Source of the DNA: Nitrospina sp.
Lineage (GTDB): Bacteria > Nitrospinota > Nitrospinia > Nitrospinales > VA-1
Length of the DNA: 36,255 bases
Direction: 5' to 3'
Assembly (NCBI GenBank): GCA_018653085.1
Contig: JABIAY010000009.1
Coordinates: forward strand, 1-36,255
The notes under the pieces were generated by a model, which did no database searches, was not told where the DNA came from, and saw nothing but the letters and a program-made list of their open reading frames with translations. The position numbers and the translations under genes are program-made. Every line of letters begins with the position of its first letter. The stretch's first letter is position 1. Below are positions 17,380 through 27,657 of the stretch, piece after piece.

Positions 17380-18005
17380 TAGTTTAACCGCTCCTCAATT
17401 TTTTTAAGTGCCTCGGGAGTGCACACAATTTTTTCATGGGCCAGAAGATCAAAAACGTTAAGCCCATCAACCAGCAACACATCTGTCCGAGGCAGGTTAC
17501 GCACTGCCAGTTGCAGGTTGGCGTTTTTCTCCGCAACAATAAAAAGCGTTTTCGCCGGCAGACCAAGACCAGCCAGCAAAGCCGCAGCTTCTTTGGTCTT
17601 AGGATTCTCAAGGTTCAACGAATCAATCACTGTGAAATTCTCGCCTTTAAGCCTGTCGGTCAGCACCGCTTTGAGTGCGATTTTTTTGGACTTTTTAGAA
17701 AGCCCGAACGCATAGCTTCTCGGACTGGGACCAAAAACCGTCATCCCGCCCCGCCAAATCGGTGATCGAGTGTTTCCCGCGCGAGCACGGCCCGTGCCCT
17801 TCTGCCTCCACGGCTTGGCATTCGAACCATGCAATTCGCCCTTGTTCTGCTTGGTCGCCGCGTTACCACCCCGGCGCGCCGCCAGTTGCATGGTCACATA
17901 CCTTTGCACCAGCTCCTCACGACACTGGACCTCAAAGACATCCTGGGAAGCCTCTACCGTTCCCACTTTTTTATTTTTACTGTCTACAATATTTAATTCA
18001 GGCAT
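17379..18005 (-). CDS. rplD: 50S ribosomal protein L4
   Basis: Protein of 208 aa with a globular domain on the 50S surface and a long loop (about 45-95, KPWRQKGTGRARAGNTRSPIWRGG in part) reaching into the exit tunnel. In enterobacteria L4 also represses the S10 operon; whether that happens here is unknown, but the structured gap between rpsJ and rplC is worth noting in this context. It is 19 nt after rplC and overlaps rplW by 1 nt. Confidence 0.98.
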   Translation of the reverse strand: MPELNIVDSKNKKVGTVEASQDVFEVQCREELVQRYVTMQLAARRGGNAATKQNKGELHGSNAKPWRQKGTGRARAGNTRSPIWRGGMTVFGPSPRSYAFGLSKKSKKIALKAVLTDRLKGENFTVIDSLNLENPKTKEAAALLAGLGLPAKTLFIVAEKNANLQLAVRNLPRTDVLLVDGLNVFDLLAHEKIVCTPEALKKIEERLN

Positions 18006-18024
18006 AACCGAGATAACTTATTCC

Positions 18025-18645
18025 TTAAGATTTAAATACACTGACGAGTCCGCCATTGGCCCCAGGGACTGCACCCTTGAGCAACAACACATTGTTTTCC
18101 GCATCCACCCGGACCACCTGCAGGTTTTTCGTGTGGACATTGACGCCGCCCATTCTGCCCGGCATACCCGTGCCCTTCAAAACCCGCCCCGGCCAAGTGT
18201 GCATTCCGATAGAACCCGTACCGCGATAACTTTCATGATGACCATGGGAAGCCGGTGCGCCGCCATAATTAAACCGCTTGAAAACCCCGGCAAATCCACG
18301 ACCCTTACTGACTCCTACCACCTGCACCCGGTCGCCCTCGCTAAAAACATCCACTTTAAGCGGCTTGCCAAGAGCTTCGTCATCCACATCCTGCCCTCTA
18401 AACTCTTTGAGAACTCTCGCAGGCTCCACCTTGTGCTTGTCATAAAACCCTTTTAAAGGTTTGTTGGTGTGCTTCGGCTTACGGCTTCCATAAGCCAGCA
18501 TGAGGGCCTGGTACCCATCCTCCTCTTTGGTCCGCTTCAAAACCGGAACACAGCGCTCCACCTGGATTACGGTGACTGGAACACAGTCTCCTCTATCCGT
18601 ATAAACCTGGGTCATGCCCACTTTTTTTCCAATTAACACACTCAT
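18025..18645 (-). CDS. rplC: 50S ribosomal protein L3
   Basis: Assembly initiator that reaches towards the peptidyl-transferase centre. I use the ATG at 18645 (206 aa, MSVLIGKKVGMTQ), because L3 proteins normally begin just before the GKKxGMTQ motif. A TTG at 18660 would add five residues but sits only about 1 nt after AGAGG. Neither start has ideal spacing. The Q-methylation-type region GRGFAGVFKRFNYGGAPASHG is conserved. The 110-nt gap upstream holds a structured repeat. Confidence 0.95.
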   Translation of the reverse strand: MSVLIGKKVGMTQVYTDRGDCVPVTVIQVERCVPVLKRTKEEDGYQALMLAYGSRKPKHTNKPLKGFYDKHKVEPARVLKEFRGQDVDDEALGKPLKVDVFSEGDRVQVVGVSKGRGFAGVFKRFNYGGAPASHGHHESYRGTGSIGMHTWPGRVLKGTGMPGRMGGVNVHTKNLQVVRVDAENNVLLLKGAVPGANGGLVSVFKS

Positions 18646-18672
18646 AATCTTTTCGCGCAAACCTCTTTATTC

Positions 18673-18755
18673 GGTAATTTTCTTAAGGCAATTCGCTAGC
18701 CCTTATCTTATAAGGGCCGCTCACGGCCAAAAGTATTTTTTAAGACTCTCTTATG
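18673..18755 (-). repeat. intercistronic RNA element, rpsJ-rplC copy
   Basis: About three quarters identical by eye to 34939-35018 (secE-nusG). Two hairpins: GGCCG-TGAG-CGGCC (18715-18728) and CCCTTAT-AAG-ATAAGGG (18700-18716), followed by GCGAATTGCC and TTACC. In the nusG copy the first stem is GGTCG/CGGTC, so substitutions keep pairing through G-U, which points to an RNA role. It lies between the rpsJ stop and the rplC start. Confidence 0.65.
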
Positions 18756-19064
18756 CTAGAGCTTAATCTCAATATCAACGCCCCCCGACAGATCCAGCTT
18801 CATCAGCGCATCTACGGTTTGCGGAGTAGGTTCAAGAATTTCAAGAATTCGTTTATGCGTTCGAATCTCAAACTGCTCACGAGATTTTTTATCCACATGG
18901 GGGGAACGCAAAACGGTCCATTTGTTCTTCATAGTAGGCAGGGGAATCGGGCCGACCACCTTGGCACCTGTGCGCCGAGTGGTTTCCACAATTTCACCTA
19001 CCGAAAGGTCCAGCAGTTTATGGTCGTAAGCCTTAAGCTTGATTTTGATTTTTTGATCGCTCAT
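18756..19064 (-). CDS. rpsJ: 30S ribosomal protein S10
   Basis: Protein of 102 aa in the 30S head; as NusE it also partners NusB in antitermination. [49 protein letters not shown] (in part) and the C-terminal DIEIKL are canonical. Its ATG shares one base with the tuf stop (TAATG), so the str and S10 sets are directly joined, with no room for a separate S10 promoter and leader upstream. Confidence 0.98.
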   Translation of the reverse strand: MSDQKIKIKLKAYDHKLLDLSVGEIVETTRRTGAKVVGPIPLPTMKNKWTVLRSPHVDKKSREQFEIRTHKRILEILEPTPQTVDALMKLDLSGGVDIEIKL

Positions 19065-20254
19065 TATTCTACAATCTCGCCAACAACTCCGGCTCCCACC
19101 GTACGACCACCTTCACGAATAGCAAACTTAAGCCCCTTATCCATTGCCACCGGCGTAATAAGCGTTATCTCCATCGCAACATTGTCTCCGGGCATCACCA
19201 TCTCAACACCAGCAGGCAAGGTCGCAACACCGGTCACATCCGTTGTTCTGAAATAAAACTGCGGACGATAACCATTGAAGAACGGAGTATGTCTCCCGCC
19301 CTCATCCTTGGTCAGAATATAAACTTCGGCTTTAAATTTAGTATGCGGGGTAATGGACCCGGGCTTGGCCAGAACCTGCCCACGCTCGATTTCCTCACGC
19401 TTGGTTCCGCGTAGCAGAATCCCTACGTTTTCCCCTGCACGCCCCTCATCAAGAAGCTTGCGGAACATTTCCACACCAGTCGCCGTGGTTTTCACGGTGT
19501 CCTTGAATCCTACGATCTCGATTTCCTCACCCACCTTAACAATCCCCGTCTCAATACGCCCGGTCGCAACCGTTCCACGCCCGGAAATACTGAAGATATC
19601 CTCAATCGGCATCAGGAAGGGCTTGTCGACAGGACGATCCGGAACCGGGAAATAAGTATCAAGAGCTTCCATCAGCTCCCAGATGCATTTGGTTTTCTCT
19701 TCATCTTCCGGATTTTCCAGCGCCTGCAAGGCGCTGCCGCGGATGACAGGAACATCGTCTCCCGGGAAATCGTATTTGGACAACAGCTCCCGCACTTCCA
19801 TCTCAACCAGGTCAAGAAGTTCAGGATCATCAACCATGTCACATTTATTCATGAATACGCAGAGTTTGGGCACCCCAACCTGACGGGCCAAAAGAATATG
19901 CTCCCGAGTCTGAGGCATAGGACCATCGTTGGCCGAGATTACCAGAATCCCTCCATCCATCTGAGCCGCACCAGTAATCATGTTTTTTACATAGTCAGCA
20001 TGACCGGGGCAATCCACATGCGCGTAATGCCGCTTCTCAGTATTGTACTCAATGTGGGCAATCGCGATAGTGATTCCGCGCTCTTTTTCCTCAGGAGCCT
20101 TATCAATCTGATCAAAAGCGATTGTCTCAGCCAACCCCTTCTTAGACAGCACTTCCGAAATCGATGCAGTAAGGGTTGTTTTTCCATGGTCAACGTGACC
20201 AATGGTCCCAACATTTAAATGCGGTTTATCTCGGACAAATTTTTCTTTAGCCAT
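19064..20254 (-). CDS. tuf: elongation factor Tu
   Basis: Protein of 396 aa that delivers aminoacyl-tRNA to the A site as a GTP complex. G1 GHVDHGKT is at 19-26, G2 is in ERGITI, G3 DCPGHADY is near 80-88 and G4 NKCD near 136-139; domains 2 and 3 follow with [10 protein letters not shown] and a normal C-terminus [10 protein letters not shown]. It is the only tuf copy in the window, in the str position after fusA. The tRNA-Thr/Trp site, where a second copy commonly sits, has none. Confidence 0.99.
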   Translation of the reverse strand: MAKEKFVRDKPHLNVGTIGHVDHGKTTLTASISEVLSKKGLAETIAFDQIDKAPEEKERGITIAIAHIEYNTEKRHYAHVDCPGHADYVKNMITGAAQMDGGILVISANDGPMPQTREHILLARQVGVPKLCVFMNKCDMVDDPELLDLVEMEVRELLSKYDFPGDDVPVIRGSALQALENPEDEEKTKCIWELMEALDTYFPVPDRPVDKPFLMPIEDIFSISGRGTVATGRIETGIVKVGEEIEIVGFKDTVKTTATGVEMFRKLLDEGRAGENVGILLRGTKREEIERGQVLAKPGSITPHTKFKAEVYILTKDEGGRHTPFFNGYRPQFYFRTTDVTGVATLPAGVEMVMPGDNVAMEITLITPVAMDKGLKFAIREGGRTVGAGVVGEIVE

Positions 20255-20292
20255 GCTGGTTCACTCCGATAGTATTTTCGAGTTATATTTGT

Positions 20293-22395
20293 TTAAACTG
20301 CTAATTTTTCTTTAGATCCGCCTGCCTTGGCCATCAGCTCCTCAGCAATCGCGGCGGGAACACCGTCATACTTGGCAAATTCCATCGAATAGTTTGCGCG
20401 CCCCTGAGTGGCCGACCGAAGATCGGTGGAATATCCAAACATCCCCGAAAGGGGGACTTCCGCCCGGATCACCTTGGCACCGGCACGGTCCGCAAGGTCT
20501 TTGATCTTACCGCGCTTGGAATTCAGCTTACCAATCACATCGCCCATAAACTCTTCAGGGGTAACAACCTCCACTTCCATAACCGGCTCCAGTAACTGCG
20601 GAGACCCTTTCCTACACGCCTCTTGAAAAGCCATGGAAGCACAAATCTTGAACGCCATTTCCGAAGAATCAACATCATGAAACGATCCATCCAACAACGT
20701 CACCGAAACGTCCACCGTAGGATAACCACACATGATGCCCCGGCTCATCGCCTCTACAACGCCCTTTTGCACAGCGGGAATAAATTCCCGGGGAATCGCG
20801 CCCCCAACAATTTTATTAACAAACTCAAAGCCCGCGCCTGCCTCTTGCGGCTCCACCTTGATGACGACATGACCGTACTGGCCGCGCCCACCACTCTGCT
20901 TGATATATTTGTTTTCGTGTTCCACCGCCTTGGTAATGGTCTCTTTGTAGGCCACCTGCGGTTTGGAAACATCCACATCCAGAGAAAACTCACGCCGCAT
21001 CCTGTCAACCAGGATTTCCAGATGCAACTCTCCCATTCCTGAAATAATTGTCTGATTGGTATCTGGATCAACGCGGACCTTAAATGTGGGATCTTCCTGA
21101 AGAAGTTTAACAAGACAGTCAGAGAGCTTGTCCTGCTCAGCCTTGGTCTTGGGCTCGATAGCAACAGAGATGACCGGCTCGGGAAACTGGATCGCCTCGA
21201 GAATGATCGGCTTATCCTGATCACAAAGCGTATCCCCGGTATAAGATTTCTTCAACCCGATAACTGCGGCGATATCTCCTGCCCGTACCGAGTCAACTTC
21301 CTCCCTCTTGTTCGCGTGCATCCTTAAGATCCGGCCCACGCGCTCTCTCGCATTCTTCGTCGAATTATAAATATAGGAACCACTGGTTAACTGGCCGGAA
21401 TAAACACGCACAAACGCCAACTGACCCACAAAAGGATCGGTCATGATTTTAAAAGCCAGCGCGGAAAGAGGCTCCCCGGAATCCAGCCTGCGGGTTTCGT
21501 CTTTCTGAGTATTGGGGTTAGTTCCAGTGATGGTCTTGAGCTCTTGCGGGGAAGGGAGGTAAAACACTACAGCGTCCAGCAGTTGCTGGACCCCCTTATT
21601 CTTGAACGCGGCACCACATAAAATGGGCGCAAATTTGTTTTCCAGGGTTCCTTTTCTCAGGGCCGCCATAATTTCATCACGGGACACCTCTTCGCCGCCC
21701 AGAAATTTTTCCATGATCGCGTCATCAACATCCGAAACCGATTCAATCAGTTTCTCCCGATATTCTTCCGCCTGCTCCTGATACTCTGCCGGGATGTCCA
21801 CCACTTCGTAAGTCTCACCTTTATCTTTCGCATCCGAATACACGTTGGCTTTCATGTCGATCAGATCAATCACACCCAGAAAACCTGCCTCAGCTCCCAA
21901 AGGTAATTGAATGACAGCAGGATGAGCGTTCAACTTCTCTTTCATCTGCTGGATACAACCGAGAAAGTCTGCTCCAGCCCGATCCATCTTGTTAACAAAA
22001 CAAATTCGGGGAACATTGTACTTGGTGGCCTGCCGCCAAACCGTTTCCGACTGAGGCTCCACTCCACTGACCGCATCAAACACGCCCACAGCACCATCAA
22101 GAACCCTCAACGATCTTTCCACTTCTGCGGTGAAATCCACATGGCCCGGCGTATCAATAATATTGACCTGATGGTCCTGCCAGAAACAAGTTGTCGCCGC
22201 CGAGGTAATGGTGATCCCCCGCTCCTGCTCTTGCTCCATCCAGTCCATGGTGGCATTACCATCGTGCACTTCGCCAATCTTGTGGCTTTTGCCCGTGTAA
22301 TAGAGAATGCGCTCAGTCGTTGTGGTTTTACCCGCATCGATATGTGCGATGATCCCAATATTCCGTGTTTTCTCAGGCTGTAACTTTTTACTCAT
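20293..22395 (-). CDS. fusA: elongation factor G
   Basis: Protein of 700 aa, the translocase GTPase. G1 AHIDAGKTT is at 17-25 with the [22 protein letters not shown] switch region and DTPGHVDFT. Domains II-V follow, including the domain IV loop at GQYGHVVI and SRGIMCGYP. Residue pattern and length fit canonical FusA rather than the FusB/EF-G2 paralogue. It lies between rpsG (19-nt gap) and tuf (38-nt gap), as in the str operon. Confidence 0.98.
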   Translation of the reverse strand: MSKKLQPEKTRNIGIIAHIDAGKTTTTERILYYTGKSHKIGEVHDGNATMDWMEQEQERGITITSAATTCFWQDHQVNIIDTPGHVDFTAEVERSLRVLDGAVGVFDAVSGVEPQSETVWRQATKYNVPRICFVNKMDRAGADFLGCIQQMKEKLNAHPAVIQLPLGAEAGFLGVIDLIDMKANVYSDAKDKGETYEVVDIPAEYQEQAEEYREKLIESVSDVDDAIMEKFLGGEEVSRDEIMAALRKGTLENKFAPILCGAAFKNKGVQQLLDAVVFYLPSPQELKTITGTNPNTQKDETRRLDSGEPLSALAFKIMTDPFVGQLAFVRVYSGQLTSGSYIYNSTKNARERVGRILRMHANKREEVDSVRAGDIAAVIGLKKSYTGDTLCDQDKPIILEAIQFPEPVISVAIEPKTKAEQDKLSDCLVKLLQEDPTFKVRVDPDTNQTIISGMGELHLEILVDRMRREFSLDVDVSKPQVAYKETITKAVEHENKYIKQSGGRGQYGHVVIKVEPQEAGAGFEFVNKIVGGAIPREFIPAVQKGVVEAMSRGIMCGYPTVDVSVTLLDGSFHDVDSSEMAFKICASMAFQEACRKGSPQLLEPVMEVEVVTPEEFMGDVIGKLNSKRGKIKDLADRAGAKVIRAEVPLSGMFGYSTDLRSATQGRANYSMEFAKYDGVPAAIAEELMAKAGGSKEKLAV

Positions 22396-22414
22396 TTAGG
22401 ACATTAATCTCCGA

Positions 22415-22885
22415 TTACCAACGGTAATGAGCAAAGGCCTTGTTCGCCTCTGCCATTCGATGCACTTCTTCTTTTTTCTTAACTGCTCCGCCCGAATTAT
22501 TGAACGCATCCAAAAGCTCTCCTGTCAACTTTTCAGACATCGACTTGCCGGAGCGTGCCTTGGCATTCTGGATCACCCACCGCATACTAAGGGCCATCCT
22601 GCGACTCTCTTTCACCTCAACAGGCACCTGGTAAGTCGCGCCACCAACCCTTCGAGACCGAACCTCCAGCATCGGCGCGGCATTTTCCACAGCCTTGCGA
22701 AAAACTCGTAGCGGCTCTTCCTTGCTCTTCTCAGCGATATTATCAAGCGCCGAATAAAAAATGCCTTCCGCTTTTCCCTTCTTCCCCTGCCGCAATATGC
22801 AATTGATGAAACGGGCAACCATCACATCATTGTATTTCGGGTCAGGAATGACTTTTCTTTTCTGAGCTTCTCTTCTTCTTGCCAT
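22415..22885 (-). CDS. rpsG: 30S ribosomal protein S7
   Basis: Protein of 156 aa that nucleates the 30S head and touches the E-site tRNA; in enterobacteria it autoregulates the str operon. [37 protein letters not shown] and the C-terminal [17 protein letters not shown] are canonical. It follows rpsL by 12 nt. Confidence 0.98.
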   Translation of the reverse strand: MARRREAQKRKVIPDPKYNDVMVARFINCILRQGKKGKAEGIFYSALDNIAEKSKEEPLRVFRKAVENAAPMLEVRSRRVGGATYQVPVEVKESRRMALSMRWVIQNAKARSGKSMSEKLTGELLDAFNNSGGAVKKKEEVHRMAEANKAFAHYRW

Positions 22886-22897
22886 AATAGTTATTTA

Positions 22898-23272
22898 TTA
22901 TTTTTTAGCTCTTTTTGTTCCATATTTAGACCGGCTCTGCATCCGACCCTCCACACCCAGCGTATCCAAGCTCCCCCGGACCACATGATACCGAACACCA
23001 GGCAAATCTTTGATTCGACCCCCGCGGATCATCACAATAGAATGCTCCTGCAAATTATGCCCAACACCAGGAATATAGGTAGTTACCTCCATCCCATTAG
23101 TCAACCTGACACGCGCAACCTTTCGGAGGGCCGAATTAGGCTTTTTAGGCGTTGAAGTATAAACCCTGACACAAACCCCACGCTTTTGCGGACAGGCCTT
23201 CAAGGCTGGGCTGTTGCTTTTTCTGGTCGGTTTTTTCCGACCGGTTTTAACTAGCTGACTGATTGTAGGCAA
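22898..23272 (-). CDS. rpsL: 30S ribosomal protein S12 (TTG start)
   Basis: Protein of 124 aa at the decoding centre. The start is TTG at 23272, preceded by GGGGAGG at 9 nt and giving the canonical [13 protein letters not shown]. The [18 protein letters not shown] and [13 protein letters not shown] blocks hold the lysines where streptomycin-resistance changes occur; both are wild type. It is first in the str block, downstream of a strong predicted promoter in the 174-nt gap after rpoC. Confidence 0.98.
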   Translation of the reverse strand: MPTISQLVKTGRKKPTRKSNSPALKACPQKRGVCVRVYTSTPKKPNSALRKVARVRLTNGMEVTTYIPGVGHNLQEHSIVMIRGGRIKDLPGVRYHVVRGSLDTLGVEGRMQSRSKYGTKRAKK

Positions 23273-23317
23273 AAAAATAGTCCTCCCCTAAAGGCAATCC
23301 ACACAAAGGGTTACCAA

Positions 23318-23346
23318 ATAAAACTGAAAATACCCAGTGAAGTCAA
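23318..23346 (-). promoter_or_regulatory. second promoter-like repeat upstream of rpsL
   Basis: TTGACT (23341-23346), 17-nt spacer, TTTTAT (23318-23323, 4 of 6). It resembles the stronger promoter about 75 nt upstream, sharing TTGACT, a GGG and ATTTTCAGT in the spacer, as if duplicated. The -10 is weak. Confidence 0.4.
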
Positions 23347-23394
23347 TTAAAACAATGGGTTACATCAGGCGGATATAGGCGTGAAAAAGTTGTA

Positions 23395-23422
23395 ATTGTA
23401 TCACTGAAAATCCCTTAGTCAA
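23395..23422 (-). promoter_or_regulatory. predicted promoter for the rpsL (str) block
   Basis: TTGACT (23417-23422), 16-nt spacer and TACAAT (23395-23400) preceded by TG one base upstream (extended -10). This is among the best promoter matches in the window and lies between the rpoC stop and rpsL. It would start transcription about 115 nt before rpsL. Confidence 0.7.
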
Positions 23423-23436
23423 GCGAAAAATAAGGG
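23412..23436 (-). terminator. weak hairpin after rpoC, overlapping the rpsL promoter
   Basis: CCCTTA/TAAGGG (6 bp) with a 13-nt loop, followed by ATTTTC. It begins about 10 nt after the rpoC stop. It could attenuate read-through from rpoBC into rpsL. The loop is large and the T tract short, so confidence is low. Confidence 0.3.
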
Positions 23437-23446
23437 CTTCTGCAAT

Positions 23447-26400
23447 TTATTCTGTCACCGCCGGAGCCTGTTCTTCTTCCTTCTGACCAGCGCCTTCAAT
23501 TTCAGGCTCCTCAATGCGAATTCCGCTGTACGCTCGACATCCTGTGCCAGCCGGAATCAACCTTCCCATAGTTACATTTTCTTTCAATCCTACCAGATTA
23601 TCTCTCTTACCACTCACGCTCACTTCTGTGAGAACGCGGGTCGTCTCCTGAAAAGATGCCGCCGAAATAAAGCTTTCTGTGCTGAGCGATGATTTGGTAA
23701 TTCCCAGAAGCACTGCGGCACCTTTCGCCGGTTTTTTCTTATTTTTGATCACTTCCTGATTTGCCAGGTTAAATACTTTCTTCGTCACCTGTTCCCCAAC
23801 GAGAAATTCGGTATCCCCGGAATCTTCAATGACCAGATGCCGGAGCATTTGCCGGACGATAACTTCAATATGCTTATCGTTGATCTGCACACCCTGAAGG
23901 CGGTAGACCTCCTGGACTTCATTCACCAGGTATTTCTGCAATTCGTCTTCTCCCAATATCCGCAAAATATCGTGCGGATTGGAAGCACCGTCCATCAGCG
24001 GTTCACCGGCAATCACTTCATCTCCTTCATGGACATTGATATGTTTGCCGCGCGGAATCAGGTATTCACACTCATCACCCGATTCTCCAACAACAATCAC
24101 CTTACGCATACCCTTGACGAACCCGCCGAATTTAACCGTACCGGAAATTTCTGTGATCGTTGCCTGTTCATGCGGTTTGCGAGCTTCAAAAAGCTCGGCC
24201 ACACGTGGCAGACCACCGGTAATGTCTTTGGTTTTCGCAGACTCGCGGGGGATCTTAACAATCAGGTCCCCGGCACTTACCGTATCGCCTTCATTGACAT
24301 TGATATTTGCGCCAGCGGGTAGAATATAGCGGCGCACGGTTTCGCCTTTTTCGTCCTTAAGTGAAATCCGCGGTTGTTTTTTCTCATCACGGTGACTGAT
24401 GATGACCTTGGTGGAAAGACCCGTAATTTCATCAAAGTCTTCTTTCATGGTCACCCCCTCAATCAAGTCGCCGAAAGCAATGGTTCCGGAAACCTCAGTA
24501 AGGATCGCGTTGGTATAAGGGTCCCACTCAATCAGGGTCTGGCCTTCCTGCACATCCTGTCCATCCATGACCTTGAGCTTGGCCGCATACACAACCGAGA
24601 ACCGTTCTTTTTCACGACCGGAGTCATCTTGAATTATGAGACTTCCGTTACGGTTCATCACAATGATTTCTCCGTCCCGGTTTTTGAGAGTACGCAGGCC
24701 AAGATACTTGACGATACCTCCGCGCTTGGTATTCAAAGTGGTTTGCTCAATGACCCGGCTGGCGGTTCCACCAATATGAAAGGTTCTCATCGTAAGCTGG
24801 GTTCCCGGCTCACCAATAGACTGCGCCGCAATGACGCCTACCGGCTCGCCCACTTCCACCCATCCCAAGGTCGCCATATTGCGTCCATAACACTTGATAC
24901 AAACCCCCTGCTTAGATTCACAGGTCAGACAGGATCGCATCTTGATTTTTTCTATACCAGCGTTTTCAATTGCCACCACCGTATCTTCTAAAATCAGACT
25001 GTCCGCCTTAGCCAGAACATCTCCGGTAAACGGATCGATCACATCTTCAAGAACCGTTCGCCCCAGAATTCTTTCTCCCAAAGGCTGGATGATTTCACCG
25101 GCCTCTACCAGGGAAATCGCATCGATTCCCTTCAAGGTTCCGCAATCATCTTCCTGGACAATCATATCCTGCGCGACATCCACCAGTCGGCGGGTGAGGT
25201 AACCTGAGTTTGCTGTTTTAAGTGCGGTATCCGCCAGACCCTTGCGAGCTCCATGTGTGGAGATGAAATACTGAATTACCGACAGGCCTTCCCGAAAGTT
25301 GGCGGTGATCGGCGTTTCAATGATTTCCCCTGAAGGTTTGGCCATCAAGCCCCGCATTCCAGCCAACTGTCTCAACTGCTGTGCGCTTCCCCGGGCTCCT
25401 GAATCCGCCATGATGAAAATCGAATTAAAATCCTTGTTGGTTTTTCCATTTACGGTGGACTCATCTTCGGTTTCCAGCTCCTTAAACATCTCTTCAGATA
25501 CTTTTTCCGTGACATGCGCCCAGATATCTACAACCTTGTTATATCTTTCGCCATTGGTAATGAGGCCATCCCGATATTGCTTGTGAACCCTAAGCACTTC
25601 TTCGTGGGTTTTTTCCACCAAATGACTTTTGGTTTTGGGGATCCGCATCTGATCAATAGAGATGCTGAGACCCGCCGCAGTCGCGTATGTAAATCCAAGT
25701 TCCTTAATTTCATCCAAAAGGGCTACGGTTTTTTCTCGCCCCACCATCAGGTAACATTTAGAGAAAAGATCAGATAAGGATTTTTTATCCATCAACCGGT
25801 TCACCAGCTCAAACGGCAAGCCCTCAGGAAGCACCTCGCCCATAAGCACCCGCCCGGTTGTGGTCTGGGTCAGCGCCCCTTGCAGACGGACCATGACGTT
25901 GGCCTGCAAATCCAGTTCGTCTGCGTTGTAAGCCGCCACCACTTCTTTCGGTCCAGAAAAAACCTTGCCTTCCCCTTGAACATTACCGCGAGCCTTGGTC
26001 ATGTAATAGCAACCCAAAACAATATCCTGTGTGGGAACAGCAATGGGTTTTCCGTTTGAAGGAGACAAAACATTGTTCGAGGACATCATCAACAGTTTGC
26101 ACTCGGTTCTCGCTTCCATAGAAAGCGGAACATGAACTGCCATCTGATCACCATCAAAGTCAGCATTGAAAGCAGTACACACCATCGGATGCACCTGAAT
26201 GGCTTTGCCTTCAATCAGCAGAGGCTCAAATGCCTGGATGCCCAGGCGATGGAGCGTTGGTGCTCTGTTAAGAAGAATCGGATGACCCTTCACCACTTCT
26301 TCCAACACCTCCCAGACTTCGGCGCGTTCCTGCTCGACCATTTTTTTCGCGGTCTTCATGGTCGCGGCATAACCTTTTTGCTCCAGGCGGTTGAACACGA

Positions 26401-27535
26401 AAGGCTTAAATAACTCAAGCGCCATTTTCTTAGGCAATCCACACTGGTGGAATTTCAAATGAGGCCCGACAACAATGACAGAACGACCGGAATAGTCCAC
26501 CCGCTTACCCAATAGATTTTGTCGGAACCGACCCTGCTTACCCTTGAGCATGTCGCTCAAAGACTTCAGCGGACGCTTGTTGGTGCCACGCAGAGTACGA
26601 CCTCTACGCCCATTATCGAACAGAGCCGAGACGGCCTCCTGCAACATTCTTTTTTCATTACGGATAATGATCTGCGGAGCCTTCAATTCTTGCAGGCGTT
26701 TCAATCTGTTGTTCCGGTTGATCACCCGACGATAAAGATCGTTCAGATCAGAGGTGGCAAACCGTCCACCATCCAGAGGAACCAAGGGGCGCAGTTCGGG
26801 CGGAATCACAGGCACAACCTTGAGGATCATCCACTCCGGCTTGTTTCCTGACTTACGAAATGCTTCAACGATTTTTAATCGTTTGGCGACTTTTCTCCGG
26901 TTCATCACCGACTTGGTGGTGATCATCTCCTCTTTCAAATCCACCGACAGGACATCCAGATCCATAGGCTTGAGCAGTTCCGCAACCCCTTCAGCACCAA
27001 TCATCGCCCGGAACGTATCAGGGAACTCCATTTCCATTTCCCGATACTCCTCCTCGGTCAAAATCTGACCAATTTCCATATCCGAGTCACCCGGATCCGT
27101 CACCACATAGTTTTCAAAATATATAATGCGCTCAAGATCTTTCAGCGGAATATCCAGCAAATGCCCAAGACGACTGGGCAGACCTTTGAAATACCAGATA
27201 TGGGCTACCGGACTGGCCAGCTCAATATGTCCCAGGCGTTCCCGGCGAACCTTTGAAAGAATAACTTCCACGCCACATTTCTCGCAGATGACGCCCTTGT
27301 GTTTCATTCTTTTATATTTACCGCAGGTACACTCCCAGTCTTTCACCGGCCCGAATATCTTGGCGCAGAAAAGACCATCTCTTTCCGGCTTGAAGGTTCG
27401 GTAATTGATGGTTTCGGGTTTTTTGACCTCACCGTAGGACCATGAACGGATTTTTTCCGGGGACGCAATCCGCACGCGGATGGCATCAAACATGATCGGA
27501 TTTTTTGGTTTATCGAAATATGACAGGCTATCCAC
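23447..27535 (-). CDS. rpoC: DNA-directed RNA polymerase beta' subunit
   Basis: Protein of 1362 aa. The N-terminal zinc finger is C69-x-C71-x12-C84-x2-C87. The catalytic NADFDGD at 457-463 chelates the active-site magnesium. The second zinc site has three cysteines near 868-881 ([15 protein letters not shown]) plus one upstream. The bridge helix and trigger loop segments ([35 protein letters not shown]) are intact. The start is GTG at 27535, with AAGGAG about 9 nt upstream. It is separated from rpoB by 122 nt. Length is close to proteobacterial RpoC. Confidence 0.99.
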   Translation of the reverse strand: MDSLSYFDKPKNPIMFDAIRVRIASPEKIRSWSYGEVKKPETINYRTFKPERDGLFCAKIFGPVKDWECTCGKYKRMKHKGVICEKCGVEVILSKVRRERLGHIELASPVAHIWYFKGLPSRLGHLLDIPLKDLERIIYFENYVVTDPGDSDMEIGQILTEEEYREMEMEFPDTFRAMIGAEGVAELLKPMDLDVLSVDLKEEMITTKSVMNRRKVAKRLKIVEAFRKSGNKPEWMILKVVPVIPPELRPLVPLDGGRFATSDLNDLYRRVINRNNRLKRLQELKAPQIIIRNEKRMLQEAVSALFDNGRRGRTLRGTNKRPLKSLSDMLKGKQGRFRQNLLGKRVDYSGRSVIVVGPHLKFHQCGLPKKMALELFKPFVFNRLEQKGYAATMKTAKKMVEQERAEVWEVLEEVVKGHPILLNRAPTLHRLGIQAFEPLLIEGKAIQVHPMVCTAFNADFDGDQMAVHVPLSMEARTECKLLMMSSNNVLSPSNGKPIAVPTQDIVLGCYYMTKARGNVQGEGKVFSGPKEVVAAYNADELDLQANVMVRLQGALTQTTTGRVLMGEVLPEGLPFELVNRLMDKKSLSDLFSKCYLMVGREKTVALLDEIKELGFTYATAAGLSISIDQMRIPKTKSHLVEKTHEEVLRVHKQYRDGLITNGERYNKVVDIWAHVTEKVSEEMFKELETEDESTVNGKTNKDFNSIFIMADSGARGSAQQLRQLAGMRGLMAKPSGEIIETPITANFREGLSVIQYFISTHGARKGLADTALKTANSGYLTRRLVDVAQDMIVQEDDCGTLKGIDAISLVEAGEIIQPLGERILGRTVLEDVIDPFTGDVLAKADSLILEDTVVAIENAGIEKIKMRSCLTCESKQGVCIKCYGRNMATLGWVEVGEPVGVIAAQSIGEPGTQLTMRTFHIGGTASRVIEQTTLNTKRGGIVKYLGLRTLKNRDGEIIVMNRNGSLIIQDDSGREKERFSVVYAAKLKVMDGQDVQEGQTLIEWDPYTNAILTEVSGTIAFGDLIEGVTMKEDFDEITGLSTKVIISHRDEKKQPRISLKDEKGETVRRYILPAGANINVNEGDTVSAGDLIVKIPRESAKTKDITGGLPRVAELFEARKPHEQATITEISGTVKFGGFVKGMRKVIVVGESGDECEYLIPRGKHINVHEGDEVIAGEPLMDGASNPHDILRILGEDELQKYLVNEVQEVYRLQGVQINDKHIEVIVRQMLRHLVIEDSGDTEFLVGEQVTKKVFNLANQEVIKNKKKPAKGAAVLLGITKSSLSTESFISAASFQETTRVLTEVSVSGKRDNLVGLKENVTMGRLIPAGTGCRAYSGIRIEEPEIEGAGQKEEEQAPAVTE

Positions 27536-27657
27536 CAGGGATTTCTCCTTTTTGAGGTTTTCGCAAACCGCTAAATTTTTCTATAACATTCGCGCCTCTC
27601 GAATTTAAATAATCCGGAGGCGTTAAAAACTAAACGATAATTTTTAAGTGCGATGAA

